DNA from: Pseudoxanthomonas sp. SL93
GTDB lineage: Bacteria > Pseudomonadota > Gammaproteobacteria > Xanthomonadales > Xanthomonadaceae
Reading direction: 5' to 3'
Assembly: GCF_026625825.1 (NCBI RefSeq)
Contig: NZ_CP113065.1
Location: 372,001 to 436,000, forward strand
DNA length: 64,000 nucleotides
Shown: one piece after another, positions 24,095 through 33,411 of the stretch
How the letters are laid out: every line of letters begins with the position of its first letter
Numbering within the stretch: position 1 is the stretch's first letter
Program-made: the position numbers and the translations under genes
Notes under the pieces: generated by a model
Database searches by the model: none
Told to the model about the DNA's origin: nothing
Seen by the model: only the letters and a program-made list of their open reading frames with translations

Positions 24095-26887
24095 TCAGTT
24101 GAACTTGTAGCTGAAGTTAACGAACACTTCGCGACCGATCGGGCTATAGGCGCGCCAGAAGAACGGATAGGTATTGAAGCTATCGTCTTCAGGTGCCAGC
24201 TCATCCAGCACGTTGTTGATGGCCAGGCCCACCGTGACCTTGTCCGTGATCTTCTTGGATACCTGCGTATTCCAGATCACGTAGGAGCCAATGCGTCCGG
24301 TCTCTTCCCAATTGGGCAGCGAACCCCAACGGTAACCATTGACGTTGACATTCCAATCGTCCAGTTCCCAGTTCACTTCCCAGTTGACACGGCTGCGGAA
24401 ATTGAAGAACTGCAGATCGTCGCGGATGTTGCGGATCTCATCACCCGGGAACTCCTGCTCTTCCAGCTTCAGCACGTGGGTCCAACCGATGCCGAAATTG
24501 AACTGGCCCAGGCGATCTGTATCCAGCGCGTAGCGCCATTTCGCATCGATACCCGAGGTTTCCAGCATTGACTGGTTGAAGGGGTAAGACAGGTAGGAGT
24601 CGATTTCGTCATCGTTGATCTGGTCAACGCCCAAGCGAGTCACGAGGCTTGTGAAGAACTCACACGAGCTCGAATTGCCATCCACCACGTTGCCGTTGCG
24701 ATCGGTGCCGAGCAAGCACGCGGCTTCTTCGCGCAGCAAGTAGCTCGGTGCGATATCGCTGACGGCACCTTCAAGCTTGATGCGGTAGGCATCCACGCTG
24801 ACCGACATGCTGTCCGTGACGTCCCAGACGAAACCGATGCTCGCCGACGATCCCTCTTCTTCCTCCAGCTCCGTGCTGCCTTGGCGGGTACCGAAGACGC
24901 TATAGGTATAGGCAGGAGTCGAGCAGTCGCCGCCGGCCTCGGTCGGGTCCAGTCCGTCGCGACGGCAGCGGTATTCATCCAGCACGGTTGTGAAGAAGCC
25001 AGATTCCTGTGCGAAGACATAGTGCATGTCCGGTGCACGGAAACTGGTTGCGTAACTGCCACGGAATAGCAGGCTATCGATCGGGCGATATTCCAGACCC
25101 GCCGACCAGGTGAACGCGCCATCGACATTGGTTACGTCATCGTACTTGTCGTAACGGCCTGCCAGGTTCATCTTGAGGGTTTCGAAGACAGGAATGCTGA
25201 ACTCTACGCCCAGAGCGTAACGATCACGTTCGCCACCACCGCCGGTACCAGTCAGATTGTAGATAGGTTCCGGGCCGTTATAGCTGGGCGAAATGCGGGG
25301 ATCATTCTCGAGGTCATAACTCTGGCGCGCGGCTTCCAGCGTCGCGGCCATACCAACCGCACCCGCCGGCAGCTCGAACAAATCGCCGGAGAAAACGAAC
25401 GAACCTTGGGAAACTTCGGAGTCAGCGTCAGTCCTGACCGTCGTGATCAATGACTGGTAGGTTTCAGCACCCAACGGGCTGAAATACCGGTCGATATTGA
25501 AATTAACGACAGGGTAGGCGCCGAAGTACGGATCCAGCTGACCCGTCGCAGGTCCCATGAAGTACTCGTTGATCCTGTTTTCCAGGAAACGCGGCTGGGC
25601 AACCTTCAGGTTGTACTCGGCGTGGGAAAAGGTCGCTTCCCAGTCGAACCGGTCATTGAAAACCGTGCCGCGCAGACCAAACGCCAGATCAAACGAGCGC
25701 TCCTTGATGGTCGTCTGCTGTGCGCCCAAGCCGCCCAGTTCATCCGGAGTGAAGATGCGCTGCGAATCCAGGATGGTATCCAGGGTCGGGTCATAGACCA
25801 GGCCGGACTGCCAGAACTGGGTCGACGAAGCGATCTTCGCGTCCGCAGATGAGGCGCTCAACTGGGCGAACGCCTGCATGCCGTTGTCGAAATCATACGT
25901 GGCATAGGCGTAGCCGCTGAGGTTTTCGTCGGAGTTGCGGATCTGCTGTGTGGCGGGATAGCCGAAGTAGCCGCAGGTACCGCGCGACTCAAGCTCGAAT
26001 TCGCTGAAGCGGGCGCAGGTGGAAGCCGCATTCTCGCCAGCCGGGTAGATGTAGGAGCTCAGCCCCGTCCCGATGAGGCGGTCACGCAGTCGGATGCCGA
26101 CTACGGCGAGTGCATCCTCCGGCTCCACGGACGGGTCATCGCGATACGAATCCATGAAGTCGCGTTGGGACGCGAAAATCTCTTCACGATTCAGATATTC
26201 AGCGGCATACGTCACGCTCCAGTTGTCGCCGGTCTTTCCTCCCACCCACTGGAAGCGCGCACTGTCGCCGCCGCCGCGTGTCGTGGTGCCACCCCGGACG
26301 GTGAGCAGATCCCCTTCGTAGTTCGACTTCATGATGATGTTGACCACGCCGGCCACCGCGTCGGAGCCGTAGATGGCCGAGGCGCCGCCGGACAGCACTT
26401 CGATGCGCTCGATGGCCGCAGCGGGAATGTTCGCCAGGTTGACCGCATTGGATTGGCTGTTGTACGGCAGCGGATAGTCCGCAGTACGACGACCGTTAAC
26501 GAGGATCAATTGGTAACCGGGACCCAGGCCACGCAGGTTCAGGAAGCTGGCATTGGGAGTGAAGCCGTTCTGGTTCAGTTCGTTCTGCACCGAGCCGGTG
26601 AACTCGGTCAGGGTGTTCAGCGCGTCATAGACGGTGGAGAAGCCCTGCTTCTCGATATCTTCAGCGGTGATGACGGTGACGGGAGCCGGGCCTTCAATTT
26701 CTGCGCGCTTGATGCGCGAGCCAGTAACCACGACCTTGTCCAGGGTGGTGGACTGCGAGGCGGACGATCCTGGTGCCGGAGAGGTTTCCTGCGCGAACGC
26801 AGAACCTGCCGAGGCGAGTGTGATGGCACTGATCAGGGCCGCACTCAGGCGGCTGCGCCGGGGCGCATGGTTATTGCGAACTGACAT
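24095..26887 (-). CDS. TonB-dependent outer membrane receptor
   Basis: 930-residue outer membrane transporter. A signal peptide (1-32, AFA|QE) is followed by a short Ser/Pro/Thr linker and a TonB-box-like TLDKVVVTGSRIKR. The plug domain (~50-165) contains PVTVITAEDIEKQGFSTVYD and IEVLSGGASAIYGSDAVAGVVNI. A long beta-barrel completes it, ending EVFVNFSYKFN. It belongs to the large group of Xanthomonadales receptors with unknown ligands, often peptides, polysaccharides or siderophores. Base composition is visibly less GC-rich than in neighbours, with more A/T at third positions. The upstream AGGGGATTCACC is a good ribosome binding site. It is divergent from apbC. Confidence 0.93.
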   Translation of the reverse strand: MSVRNNHAPRRSRLSAALISAITLASAGSAFAQETSPAPGSSASQSTTLDKVVVTGSRIKRAEIEGPAPVTVITAEDIEKQGFSTVYDALNTLTEFTGSVQNELNQNGFTPNASFLNLRGLGPGYQLILVNGRRTADYPLPYNSQSNAVNLANIPAAAIERIEVLSGGASAIYGSDAVAGVVNIIMKSNYEGDLLTVRGGTTTRGGGDSARFQWVGGKTGDNWSVTYAAEYLNREEIFASQRDFMDSYRDDPSVEPEDALAVVGIRLRDRLIGTGLSSYIYPAGENAASTCARFSEFELESRGTCGYFGYPATQQIRNSDENLSGYAYATYDFDNGMQAFAQLSASSADAKIASSTQFWQSGLVYDPTLDTILDSQRIFTPDELGGLGAQQTTIKERSFDLAFGLRGTVFNDRFDWEATFSHAEYNLKVAQPRFLENRINEYFMGPATGQLDPYFGAYPVVNFNIDRYFSPLGAETYQSLITTVRTDADSEVSQGSFVFSGDLFELPAGAVGMAATLEAARQSYDLENDPRISPSYNGPEPIYNLTGTGGGGERDRYALGVEFSIPVFETLKMNLAGRYDKYDDVTNVDGAFTWSAGLEYRPIDSLLFRGSYATSFRAPDMHYVFAQESGFFTTVLDEYRCRRDGLDPTEAGGDCSTPAYTYSVFGTRQGSTELEEEEGSSASIGFVWDVTDSMSVSVDAYRIKLEGAVSDIAPSYLLREEAACLLGTDRNGNVVDGNSSSCEFFTSLVTRLGVDQINDDEIDSYLSYPFNQSMLETSGIDAKWRYALDTDRLGQFNFGIGWTHVLKLEEQEFPGDEIRNIRDDLQFFNFRSRVNWEVNWELDDWNVNVNGYRWGSLPNWEETGRIGSYVIWNTQVSKKITDKVTVGLAINNVLDELAPEDDSFNTYPFFWRAYSPIGREVFVNFSYKFN

Positions 26888-26927
26888 GTGGTGAATCCCC
26901 TAAACTGTCAATGGATGCGGCCCCCAT

Positions 26928-26945
26928 GGACTGGTCCCTCAGTCC
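26928..26945 (-). repeat. Small inverted repeat in the TonB-receptor leader
   Basis: GGACTG-N6-CAGTCC, a six-pair stem with a six-base loop, lies 40-58 bases before the receptor ATG. It could form a hairpin in the mRNA leader or be a dimeric protein site; there is no T-run, so it is not a terminator. Confidence 0.45.
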
Positions 26946-26977
26946 AACCGCACGTAAGCGTCCCTTGTGTCCCGACG

Positions 26978-26992
26978 TTAACACGGGATTAA
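26978..26992. promoter_or_regulatory. TTAA-N7-TTAA box between the TonB receptor and apbC
   Basis: The bases GTTAACACGGGATTAAC contain TTAA, seven bases, TTAA, the same 11-base period as at 1539 and 6274. The box lies about 90 bases upstream of both divergent genes, within an AT-rich stretch (26974-27065) that stands out from the GC-rich surroundings and probably holds both promoters. Confidence 0.45.
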
Positions 26993-27077
26993 CGGGGCTG
27001 CCCATAACACACAAAAATGTTACTGGCGTTACTTTATAAAATGTGACGTACGTATCAAAAAAAGGACCGTTTCGCGC

Positions 27078-28130
27078 GTGAATGTGCCAACTCTGTCTCA
27101 AATCACTCTCCCGGGTCTCCCTGCTTTCCTGAACAAAGCCGCTACGTGGACCGTCAGTTCTGGCCCGGGTGGGGTCGCGGTGACGGTGTCGACCGGTTTC
27201 CCTGCGCAGGGGCTGGTGGCAGGGCTGGAGGCGGTGGTCAGGGAGCGGCTGGCGACTGAAGGACAATCGCTGGCCAGCTTCTCGCTGGTCTCCCGGGTGG
27301 CGGCGCATGCGGTTCAGGGCAGCCTGTCGCCGCTGCCCCGCGTCCGCAACGTCATTGCCGTCGGGTCTGGCAAGGGCGGCGTAGGCAAGTCGACCACCGC
27401 CGTGAATCTGGCGCTGGCGCTGGCGGCGGAAGGCGCCCGCGTGGGCGTACTGGATGCCGATGTCTATGGCCCCAGCATCCCGGCCATGCTCGGCCTGAGC
27501 GGGCGGCCGGACAGCCCTGACAACAAGTCCATCGAGCCGATGCGGGCGTTCGGGGTGGAAGCGATGTCCATCGGCCTGCTGGTGGACCAGGACACGCCGA
27601 TGATCTGGCGGGGACCCATGGCGACCTCGGCGCTGACCCAGTTGTTCACCGACACCCTGTGGGGGGACCTGGACTACCTGCTGATCGACCTGCCGCCCGG
27701 TACCGGCGACATCCAGCTGACGCTGGCGCAGAAGATCCCGGTGGCGGGTGCCGTCATCGTGACCACGCCACAGGACATCGCCACGCTGGACGCCAAGAAG
27801 GCGCTGAAGATGTTCGAAAAGGTGGAAGTGCCCGTGCTGGGCATCATCGAGAACATGGCCGTGCATACCTGCTCGAACTGCGGGCACGTGGAGCATCTGT
27901 TCGGCCAGGGCGGCGGCGAGCGGATGGCCGCGCAGTACGGCGTGCCGCTGCTGGGCTCGCTCCCCCTGGACATCACGATCCGGGAGCAGGCCGACGCCGG
28001 CCAGCCGGTCGTGGTGGCCGCGCCGGATTCGGCGGCGGCTCAGGCGTACCGGCAGACCGCACGGGTGATGGCCGCCACGCTGGCGCTGCGGCCGCGGGCA
28101 TCCGTCCCCATCGCATCGTCGCTGGTGTAG
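27078..28130 (+). CDS. apbC: Iron-sulfur cluster carrier ATPase (Mrp/ApbC family)
   Basis: 350-residue P-loop ATPase that binds and delivers [Fe-S] clusters to apo-proteins. The deviant Walker A is [19 protein letters not shown], followed by [18 protein letters not shown] and [18 protein letters not shown]. The cluster-binding Cys pair is [17 protein letters not shown]. The N-terminal MIP18-like region (about 1-85) is present but divergent. The chosen start is GTG 27078; a second GTG at 27084 is possible. The ribosome binding site, AAAGGA, is distant. A TTAA-N7-TTAA box and an AT-rich region upstream are shared with the TonB receptor gene. Confidence 0.94.
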   Translation: MNVPTLSQITLPGLPAFLNKAATWTVSSGPGGVAVTVSTGFPAQGLVAGLEAVVRERLATEGQSLASFSLVSRVAAHAVQGSLSPLPRVRNVIAVGSGKGGVGKSTTAVNLALALAAEGARVGVLDADVYGPSIPAMLGLSGRPDSPDNKSIEPMRAFGVEAMSIGLLVDQDTPMIWRGPMATSALTQLFTDTLWGDLDYLLIDLPPGTGDIQLTLAQKIPVAGAVIVTTPQDIATLDAKKALKMFEKVEVPVLGIIENMAVHTCSNCGHVEHLFGQGGGERMAAQYGVPLLGSLPLDITIREQADAGQPVVVAAPDSAAAQAYRQTARVMAATLALRPRASVPIASSLV

Positions 28131-28164
28131 CCGCCAGCGGCAGACGGCGGGCCGGGGCCCGTCC

Positions 28165-28170
28165 TACAAT
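28165..28170 (+). promoter_or_regulatory. -10 element upstream of dcd
   Basis: TACAAT (five of six consensus bases) in CCTACAATTCC lies 57 bases ahead of the dcd ATG in the 97-base gap after apbC. No clear -35 is seen in the GC-rich flank. Confidence 0.4.
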
Positions 28171-28227
28171 TCCCCGTCCGCCGCGCGCACCGCTGCGCGG
28201 CTACCGTTCCCCCAGACCAGGAATTGC

Positions 28228-28800
28228 ATGAGCATCAAGAGCGACCGTTGGATCCGCCGCATGGCCGAACAGCAGGGCATGATCGAACCGTTCGAGCCGG
28301 GGCAGGTGAAGCAAATCAACGGCGAGCGCATCGTCAGCTACGGCACTTCCAGCTACGGCTACGACGTGCGCTGTTCGCGCGAGTTCAAGGTGTTCACCAA
28401 CATCAACTCCACCATCGTCGACCCGAAGCACTTCGATCCGAAGAGTTTCGTGGACGTGGTGGCCGACGAGTGCATCATCCCGCCCAACAGCTTCGCGCTG
28501 GCGCGCACGGTGGAGTTCTTCCGCATCCCGCGCGACACGTTGGTGGTGTGCCTGGGCAAGAGCACCTACGCGCGCTGCGGCATCATCGTCAACGTGACCC
28601 CGCTGGAGCCGGAGTGGGAAGGCCACGTGACGCTGGAGTTCAGCAACACCACGCCGCTGCCGGCGCGCATCTACGCCAATGAAGGCGTGGCGCAGATGCT
28701 GTTCTTCCAGTCCGATGCCGACGATGTCTGCGAGACCAGCTACAAGGACCGTGGCGGCAAGTACCAGGGCCAGACCGGCGTGACGCTGCCGCGCACCTGA
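28228..28800 (+). CDS. dcd: dCTP deaminase
   Basis: 190-residue homotrimeric enzyme deaminating dCTP to dUTP, feeding dTTP synthesis. Family blocks are [60 protein letters not shown] and the catalytic [20 protein letters not shown]. The C-terminal lid ends [13 protein letters not shown]. Length and motifs match the proteobacterial enzyme closely. The RDD-family gene follows 34 bases later. Confidence 0.98.
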   Translation: MSIKSDRWIRRMAEQQGMIEPFEPGQVKQINGERIVSYGTSSYGYDVRCSREFKVFTNINSTIVDPKHFDPKSFVDVVADECIIPPNSFALARTVEFFRIPRDTLVVCLGKSTYARCGIIVNVTPLEPEWEGHVTLEFSNTTPLPARIYANEGVAQMLFFQSDADDVCETSYKDRGGKYQGQTGVTLPRT

Positions 28801-28834
28801 TTCCTTCGCCTCCGCCTTCCAGGAAAGCCACGCC

Positions 28835-29365
28835 ATGGCGACACCGCCACTGCCCGACGAACCCTACCTCGCGCCCCGCGCCGACTTGGCACCACCGCCC
28901 CTGCAGACCGACCTGGCCGACCGCTGGGCGCGACTCGCCGCCGCCCTGATTGATGGCGCCATGATGCTGGTCATCATGGTGCCGTTGATGTTCATGGGCG
29001 GCTACTGGGAGGCCGCGTTCGAGGCCGGGCGCTCGGGTGGCTTCGGCTTGATGCCGCTGGGCACCACCCTGTTGTGGGCGGCCATCGGCTTCGTGTTGTT
29101 CGTGCTGGTGCAGGGCTACCCGTTGCATGCCACCGCGCAAACGTGGGGCAAGAAACTGCTGTCGATCAGGATCGTCGACCTGCAGGGACGCCAGCCGTCG
29201 CTGGTCGACCTGCTGTTGAAACGCTACCTGCCGACCCATGCTATCGCCAACATCCCGTGCCTGGGCTCGATCTATGTGCTGGTGGACGTGCTGATGATCT
29301 TCCGCGACGACCGCCGCTGCCTGCACGACCTGATTGCGGGTACACGGGTGGTCGTGTCGCGCTGA
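28835..29365 (+). CDS. RDD family membrane protein
   Basis: 176-residue integral membrane protein of the RDD family, whose members are linked to ion or solute transport without a firm role. The first segment carries the family Arg and Asp-Asp positions (ARLAAALIDGAMMLVIMVPL), a second hydrophobic segment is TTLLWAAIGFVLFVLVQGY, and a third is AIANIPCLGSIYVLVDVLMIF followed by RDDRRCLHDLIAGTRVV. The N-terminus is Pro-rich and cytoplasmic. Its stop codon directly abuts the stop of the convergent pcp gene with no gap. Confidence 0.87.
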   Translation: MATPPLPDEPYLAPRADLAPPPLQTDLADRWARLAAALIDGAMMLVIMVPLMFMGGYWEAAFEAGRSGGFGLMPLGTTLLWAAIGFVLFVLVQGYPLHATAQTWGKKLLSIRIVDLQGRQPSLVDLLLKRYLPTHAIANIPCLGSIYVLVDVLMIFRDDRRCLHDLIAGTRVVVSR

Positions 29366-30019
29366 TCAGTGTTCCGCGCCGCCCGGCAGGCGCGCGTCCC
29401 CGCGCACGCGCAGCGCGGCCTGCAACGCGATGCGGAGCGCAGCCGTCGCCGTTTCCACCGCAAGGCTGGGGGCGCCTGGATGGCGTGCGGCCTGCGCGGG
29501 CGAATAGGGAAGGTGGATGAAGCCGGCGCGGACCTGACGCTGCGCGCGCAGCGCATGCATCAGGCCGTAGAACACGTGGTTGCAGACGAACGTGCCCGCG
29601 GTCTGCGAAATTTCGGCGGGGAATCCTGCTTCCTGCAGCGCCTGCCGCATCGCCTTGATCGGCAGCGTGGTGAAGTAGGCCGCCGGCCCGCCGGCCACCA
29701 CGGGGACATCCACCGGCTGCCTGCCTGCGTTGTCGGGGATGCGTGCGTCGTCCACGTTGATCGCGACGCGTTCCAGCGAGATCTGCGCGCGCCCGCCGGC
29801 CTGGCCCACGCAGACCGCCAGCGTCGGGCGTGTTTCGCGCAGCGCGCCGCGCAGCACCTTCAGCGATTCTCCGAACGCAACCGGCAATTCACGCGCCACC
29901 ACGCGATGCCCGGCGATGCGCGTGCCATGCAAGGAAGCAACGGCTTGCCAGCTGGGGTTTTGCTGTTCCCCGCCGAAGGGCTGGAAGCCGGTCAGCAGGA
30001 TGGTGCGGGTGATGGCCAC
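29366..30019 (-). CDS. pcp: Pyroglutamyl-peptidase I
   Basis: 217-residue cysteine peptidase that removes N-terminal pyroglutamate (5-oxoproline) from peptides. The catalytic triad is visible as E83 (ISLERVAIN), C146 ([11 protein letters not shown]) and H169 (GFIHLPY); the N-terminal [15 protein letters not shown] is the family signature. Length is normal, with no signal peptide. It is the last gene of a tightly packed minus-strand operon that also encodes the three 5-oxoprolinase subunits, so free 5-oxoproline it releases can be opened to glutamate by its neighbours. Confidence 0.96.
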   Translation of the reverse strand: MAITRTILLTGFQPFGGEQQNPSWQAVASLHGTRIAGHRVVARELPVAFGESLKVLRGALRETRPTLAVCVGQAGGRAQISLERVAINVDDARIPDNAGRQPVDVPVVAGGPAAYFTTLPIKAMRQALQEAGFPAEISQTAGTFVCNHVFYGLMHALRAQRQVRAGFIHLPYSPAQAARHPGAPSLAVETATAALRIALQAALRVRGDARLPGGAEH

Positions 30020-30043
30020 GTCAGCCCTCGCGGGAAAGATGCA

Positions 30044-31009
30044 TCAACGGAAACACAGCCAGGCCATCAGCAGCACGTTGGTGCCCATCAGCCACAGTCC
30101 GGTAGCGGCCTGCGCGCGGATCACGCCGTACTGGTCGTCCAGCTCCAGCAGCACCGCCGGCACGATGTTGAAGTTGGCGGCCATCGGCGTCAGCAGCGTG
30201 CCGCAGTAGCCCGTCAGCATGCCGATCGCCCCCAGGATGGCCGGGTCGGCACCATGCCGTTGCACCAGCAGCGGCAGGCCGATGCCGGCCATCATCACCG
30301 GGAACGCGGCAAACGCATTGCCCATGATCACCGTGAACACCACCATGCCCAGCGCGAAGGCCAGCAGGCAGGCGATGCGGCTGTCGGCCGGAATCACCAT
30401 CGAGACCAGCGATGCCACCGCTTCGCCCACGCCACTGGCCGCGAACACGCCGCCCAGGGTCGCCAGTACGAGTGGCAACAGCGCTGCCCAGCCCAGCGTG
30501 TCCAACAGCCGCCGGCCTTCGTCCGCGGCCTGCAACGCACGCTGGCGTGTCACCACCACCGCCGCCAGCGCGGAGACCGTGCAGGCCAATGCCAGCCCGG
30601 TCAGCGTGAGGCCGGCGGAAGCGAACAGCGGTGTTCCGCCAAACGATAGATGCGGCCCGGCCACCACCACCAGGATGGTCAGCGCGGGAATCAGCAGCGC
30701 GGGCAGGAACAGGCGATGTCCCAGCCGCAGCGCGGAGGCGAGGCGTTCGGCTTCGGGCGCTTCATCCTGCGGCTCCCGGCGCATGCGCGTGGCCAGCAGG
30801 GCGAGTGCGATGACCGCGGCACCGGCGAGCTGCGCGGGCAGCGGGTCGCCGGCCTTGCTGGCGCGCAGCACGTGCCCGCCGCCCGCGAACAGCAGCGCGA
30901 TCAGGCCCCAGAACGCGGCGTGTGCATACCGATGCTGGCGCAGGTTCCGCCACCCTGCGTAGGCGAGGAAGGCCGCGAGCAGCAGGTAGAACTGGTCAAT
31001 CGACAGCAT
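30044..31009 (-). CDS. DUF979 family membrane protein (putative transporter half)
   Basis: 321-residue, highly hydrophobic protein with about nine to ten predicted membrane segments, of the DUF979 family. Conserved patches include MGNAFAAFPVMMAGIGLPLL and AIGMLTGYCGTLLTPMAANFN, which resemble substrate-binding re-entrant loops of ion-coupled carriers. The start ATG 31009 overlaps the end of the DUF969 gene by 14 bases. DUF969 and DUF979 almost always occur as a pair and are often found next to pcp or 5-oxoprolinase genes, so a joint role in uptake of 5-oxoproline or pyroglutamyl peptides is a reasonable inference, not proven here. Confidence 0.85.
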   Translation of the reverse strand: MLSIDQFYLLLAAFLAYAGWRNLRQHRYAHAAFWGLIALLFAGGGHVLRASKAGDPLPAQLAGAAVIALALLATRMRREPQDEAPEAERLASALRLGHRLFLPALLIPALTILVVVAGPHLSFGGTPLFASAGLTLTGLALACTVSALAAVVVTRQRALQAADEGRRLLDTLGWAALLPLVLATLGGVFAASGVGEAVASLVSMVIPADSRIACLLAFALGMVVFTVIMGNAFAAFPVMMAGIGLPLLVQRHGADPAILGAIGMLTGYCGTLLTPMAANFNIVPAVLLELDDQYGVIRAQAATGLWLMGTNVLLMAWLCFR

Positions 31010-31694
31010 CGCTGCGCTCCTTCGGCACGGCGTGGCGATCCAGCCGGCGCTGGAACAACACGATGCGCACCGCGTGGATGACAAACGCGGCAATCGCCGT
31101 CGGCAGCGCCCACAGCGCGATCTGCAGCGGCTCCAGCGCGATGCCGTGCTGGGCGTAGAAGCCCTGGATCAGCAGCACCGCGCCGAACGCCAGGAAGACG
31201 TCTTCACCGAAGAACCGGCCGATGTTGTCGGTGGCGGCGGCCATCGCATGCACGCGTTGCGCTTCCTCGCGCTGGAGGGGCGCGCGGGTTTTTTCCGCGG
31301 CCGATTCGGCCATGGGGGCCAGCAGCGGGCGCACGGTCTGTGCATGGCCGGCGATGTCGATCAGTCCCACCATGCTCAGCCCCTGGCGCACCAGCAGGTA
31401 ACCCGCCAGCAGCCGCGACAGCGTCAGTCCGCGCAACTGTGCGATCCAGCGCAGCGCATGCTCGCGCAAGCCGGCGCGTTCCAGCAGTCCGATGGTGGGC
31501 AGGGTCAGCGCGAACATCAGCAGCGCGCGATTGGAGACGAAACTTTCCCCCAGCAAGGCCAGCAGTTCGGGGATCGACTTGCCCGCGGCCAGGCCGCTGA
31601 CCAGGCCCGCGCCGACCACCACGATCACCGGGTTGAAGCGCAGCACGAAGCCCACCACCACCACCGCGATGCCCAGCAATGGCCAGTAGCTCAT
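30996..31694 (-). CDS. DUF969 family membrane protein (putative transporter half)
   Basis: 232-residue membrane protein with five or more hydrophobic segments. It opens MSYWPLLGIAVVVVGFVLRF and has the conserved stretches RFNPVIVVVGAGLVSGLAAG, LPTIGLLERAGLREHA and ATDNIGRFFGEDVFLAFGAV. The C-terminus is short and charged. The ATG at 31694 overlaps the stop of pxpA in ATGA, and its own end overlaps the DUF979 gene, so all three are translated as a coupled set. Function is inferred only from the partnership and the operon. Confidence 0.85.
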   Translation of the reverse strand: MSYWPLLGIAVVVVGFVLRFNPVIVVVGAGLVSGLAAGKSIPELLALLGESFVSNRALLMFALTLPTIGLLERAGLREHALRWIAQLRGLTLSRLLAGYLLVRQGLSMVGLIDIAGHAQTVRPLLAPMAESAAEKTRAPLQREEAQRVHAMAAATDNIGRFFGEDVFLAFGAVLLIQGFYAQHGIALEPLQIALWALPTAIAAFVIHAVRIVLFQRRLDRHAVPKERSDAVD

Positions 31695-32452
31695 GCGCGA
31701 CGCTCCATGGCGCGGACCGCGAAACCGGCGGCCTCGATGGCCTCGCGCAGCGCACGCGCGAAAGTCGCGGCGTCGGCGCGATCGCCATGCAGGCAGATGC
31801 TGTCGGCGCGCAAGGGCAGGGCAGGACCGGTGCGCGTGACCACTTCGCCATCCCGCAGCATCCGCGTGACCTGCGCCACCGATGCTTCGACGGAAGGCAG
31901 GCATGCATCGGCATGGGTGCGCGGCGTCAGGCGGCCATCGGATTCGTAGCGGCGCTCGGCGAAGGCTTCATGCGCCACCTGCAGGCCCCGCCGTTCACCG
32001 GCGGCAGTGAGCGCGCTGCCGGAAAGTCCGTACAGCACCAGGCCGGGATCGTGGTCGTACACGGCCTGCGCGATGGCGTCGGCGAGCGCTTCATCCTGCG
32101 CCGCCTGGTTGTACAGCGCGCCATGCGGCTTGACGTGGTGCAGGCGCGCACCGGCGGCACGCACGAAACCATCCAGCGCCGCGACCTGGTACAGGGTGAG
32201 CGCATACGCGGCGGCGGGTTCGATCGCATGCGCGATGCGGCCGAAGTTGTCGCGGTCCGCATGCGAGGGGTGCGCGCCGATCGCCACGCCGTTGGCCAGG
32301 CACAGCGCCACGGTCTTCTGCATGGTGACCGGCGACCCGGCATGGAAGCCGCAGGCGATGCTGGCCGAACTGATGAAGGGCAACAGCGCGGCGTCATCCC
32401 CGCAGTCCTCGCCCAGGTCGCAGTTGAAATCGATGTCGCGCGTTGCATGCAT
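31691..32452 (-). CDS. pxpA: 5-oxoprolinase subunit A (LamB/YcsF family)
   Basis: 253-residue protein of the LamB/YcsF family, subunit A of the ATP-dependent 5-oxoprolinase PxpABC that opens 5-oxoproline to glutamate. Signature stretches are IDFNCDLGEDCGDDAALLPF at the start, ASIACGFHAGSPVTMQKTV, IGAHPSHADRDNFGR, HVKPHGALYNQAAQD and the C-terminal ICLHGDRADAATFARAL. The start follows pxpC by 20 bases, the only real gap among the pxp genes, and its end overlaps the DUF969 gene. Length is normal. Confidence 0.95.
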   Translation of the reverse strand: MHATRDIDFNCDLGEDCGDDAALLPFISSASIACGFHAGSPVTMQKTVALCLANGVAIGAHPSHADRDNFGRIAHAIEPAAAYALTLYQVAALDGFVRAAGARLHHVKPHGALYNQAAQDEALADAIAQAVYDHDPGLVLYGLSGSALTAAGERRGLQVAHEAFAERRYESDGRLTPRTHADACLPSVEASVAQVTRMLRDGEVVTRTGPALPLRADSICLHGDRADAATFARALREAIEAAGFAVRAMERRA

Positions 32453-32472
32453 GCGTTGAGCGTACCCCAGGC

Positions 32473-33411
32473 TTAGAGGCGTTGTGCGATGGCCAGCCGC
32501 ACCCGCGCCAGCCGGTGCTGGTGCCCGAGCGACAGCGCGCGGGCTTGCCGCAGGTCGATGGGTTCGAAGTGGACGGACTCACCGGGTCGCAACTGCGCCG
32601 CCCGGCCGAGGTCGCAGGCAACCACGTGGCCGATTCGCGGGTAACCGCCCACCGTCTGCGCATCCGCAAGCAGCAGGATCGGCTGTCCGTCGGGAGGAAG
32701 CTGCAGCGTGCCCACCGCCACCGGCTCGGAGACGCCGCTGCCGTCCTGCGCTTCAAGCGGCGCCCCGTCCAGTCGAAGCCCCTGCCGGTTGCTGTTGGGG
32801 TGGACGCGCCAGCGCTGCATGCCCAGCGCTGACGCTGCCGCGTGATGCAACGGGACATAGCGCAGCACGTGCCGATCCACGGTCCACGGGTCGTCGGGAT
32901 CGATCCACCAGCGGGGAAACCGCGGCTGCGCGGCGGCATCGTCGCTGCTCCCGGCCGGCAGCAGATCGCCGGCTCTCAGGGCGCGCCCTTCATGGCCGCC
33001 GAAGCCGCCACGCAGGTCGGTGCTGCGGCTGCCCAGGACGGGCGCGACATCCATGCCGCCGGTCATCGCCAGCCAGGTACGTGCGCCATCGCGTACCGCG
33101 CCCAGTTTCAACTCTCCGGCCGGTAGATGGATCGGTCGACCCATCGGCAAAGGCAGGTCGTTCCACGAGGCCTGCACGTGTGCGCCCACCAGTGCGATGA
33201 GGGAGGGTCGGGGCAGGCGAAGGCGTGGCCCCTGCAGCACGATCTCCAGCCCGGCACAGGATTCCGCATTGCCGACCAGCCGGTTGGCCAGTGCCAGCGC
33301 GGACGGATCAAGCGCGCCGGCGCGGGCCACGCCGAGGTGCCGCCAGCCGGTGCGGCCCTGGTCCTGCACGGTGGTCTGCAGGCCCGGCGACAGTACTTCC
33401 CAGCGGCTCAT
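32473..33411 (-). CDS. pxpC: 5-oxoprolinase subunit C
   Basis: 312-residue protein of the biotin-dependent carboxyltransferase/KipA-like family, subunit C of the PxpABC 5-oxoprolinase. Recognisable blocks are VLSPGLQTTVQDQGRTGWRH, GVARAGALDPSALALANRLV, GGMDVAPVLGSRSTDLRGGFGG, and the C-terminal GYPRIGHVVACDLGRAAQLRPGE. Despite its old name it has no biotin attachment Lys motif. It overlaps pxpB by four bases. Here the subunit order is B, C, A, whereas other genomes often have A, B, C. Confidence 0.93.
   Translation of the reverse strand: MSRWEVLSPGLQTTVQDQGRTGWRHLGVARAGALDPSALALANRLVGNAESCAGLEIVLQGPRLRLPRPSLIALVGAHVQASWNDLPLPMGRPIHLPAGELKLGAVRDGARTWLAMTGGMDVAPVLGSRSTDLRGGFGGHEGRALRAGDLLPAGSSDDAAAQPRFPRWWIDPDDPWTVDRHVLRYVPLHHAAASALGMQRWRVHPNSNRQGLRLDGAPLEAQDGSGVSEPVAVGTLQLPPDGQPILLLADAQTVGGYPRIGHVVACDLGRAAQLRPGESVHFEPIDLRQARALSLGHQHRLARVRLAIAQRL

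Noticed and set aside
27044..27059. TGTGACGTACGTATCA as a Clp/CRP site in the TonB-receptor/apbC gap
   Set aside because: Only the left half-site TGTGA is good; the right half does not fit TCACA at the proper spacing.
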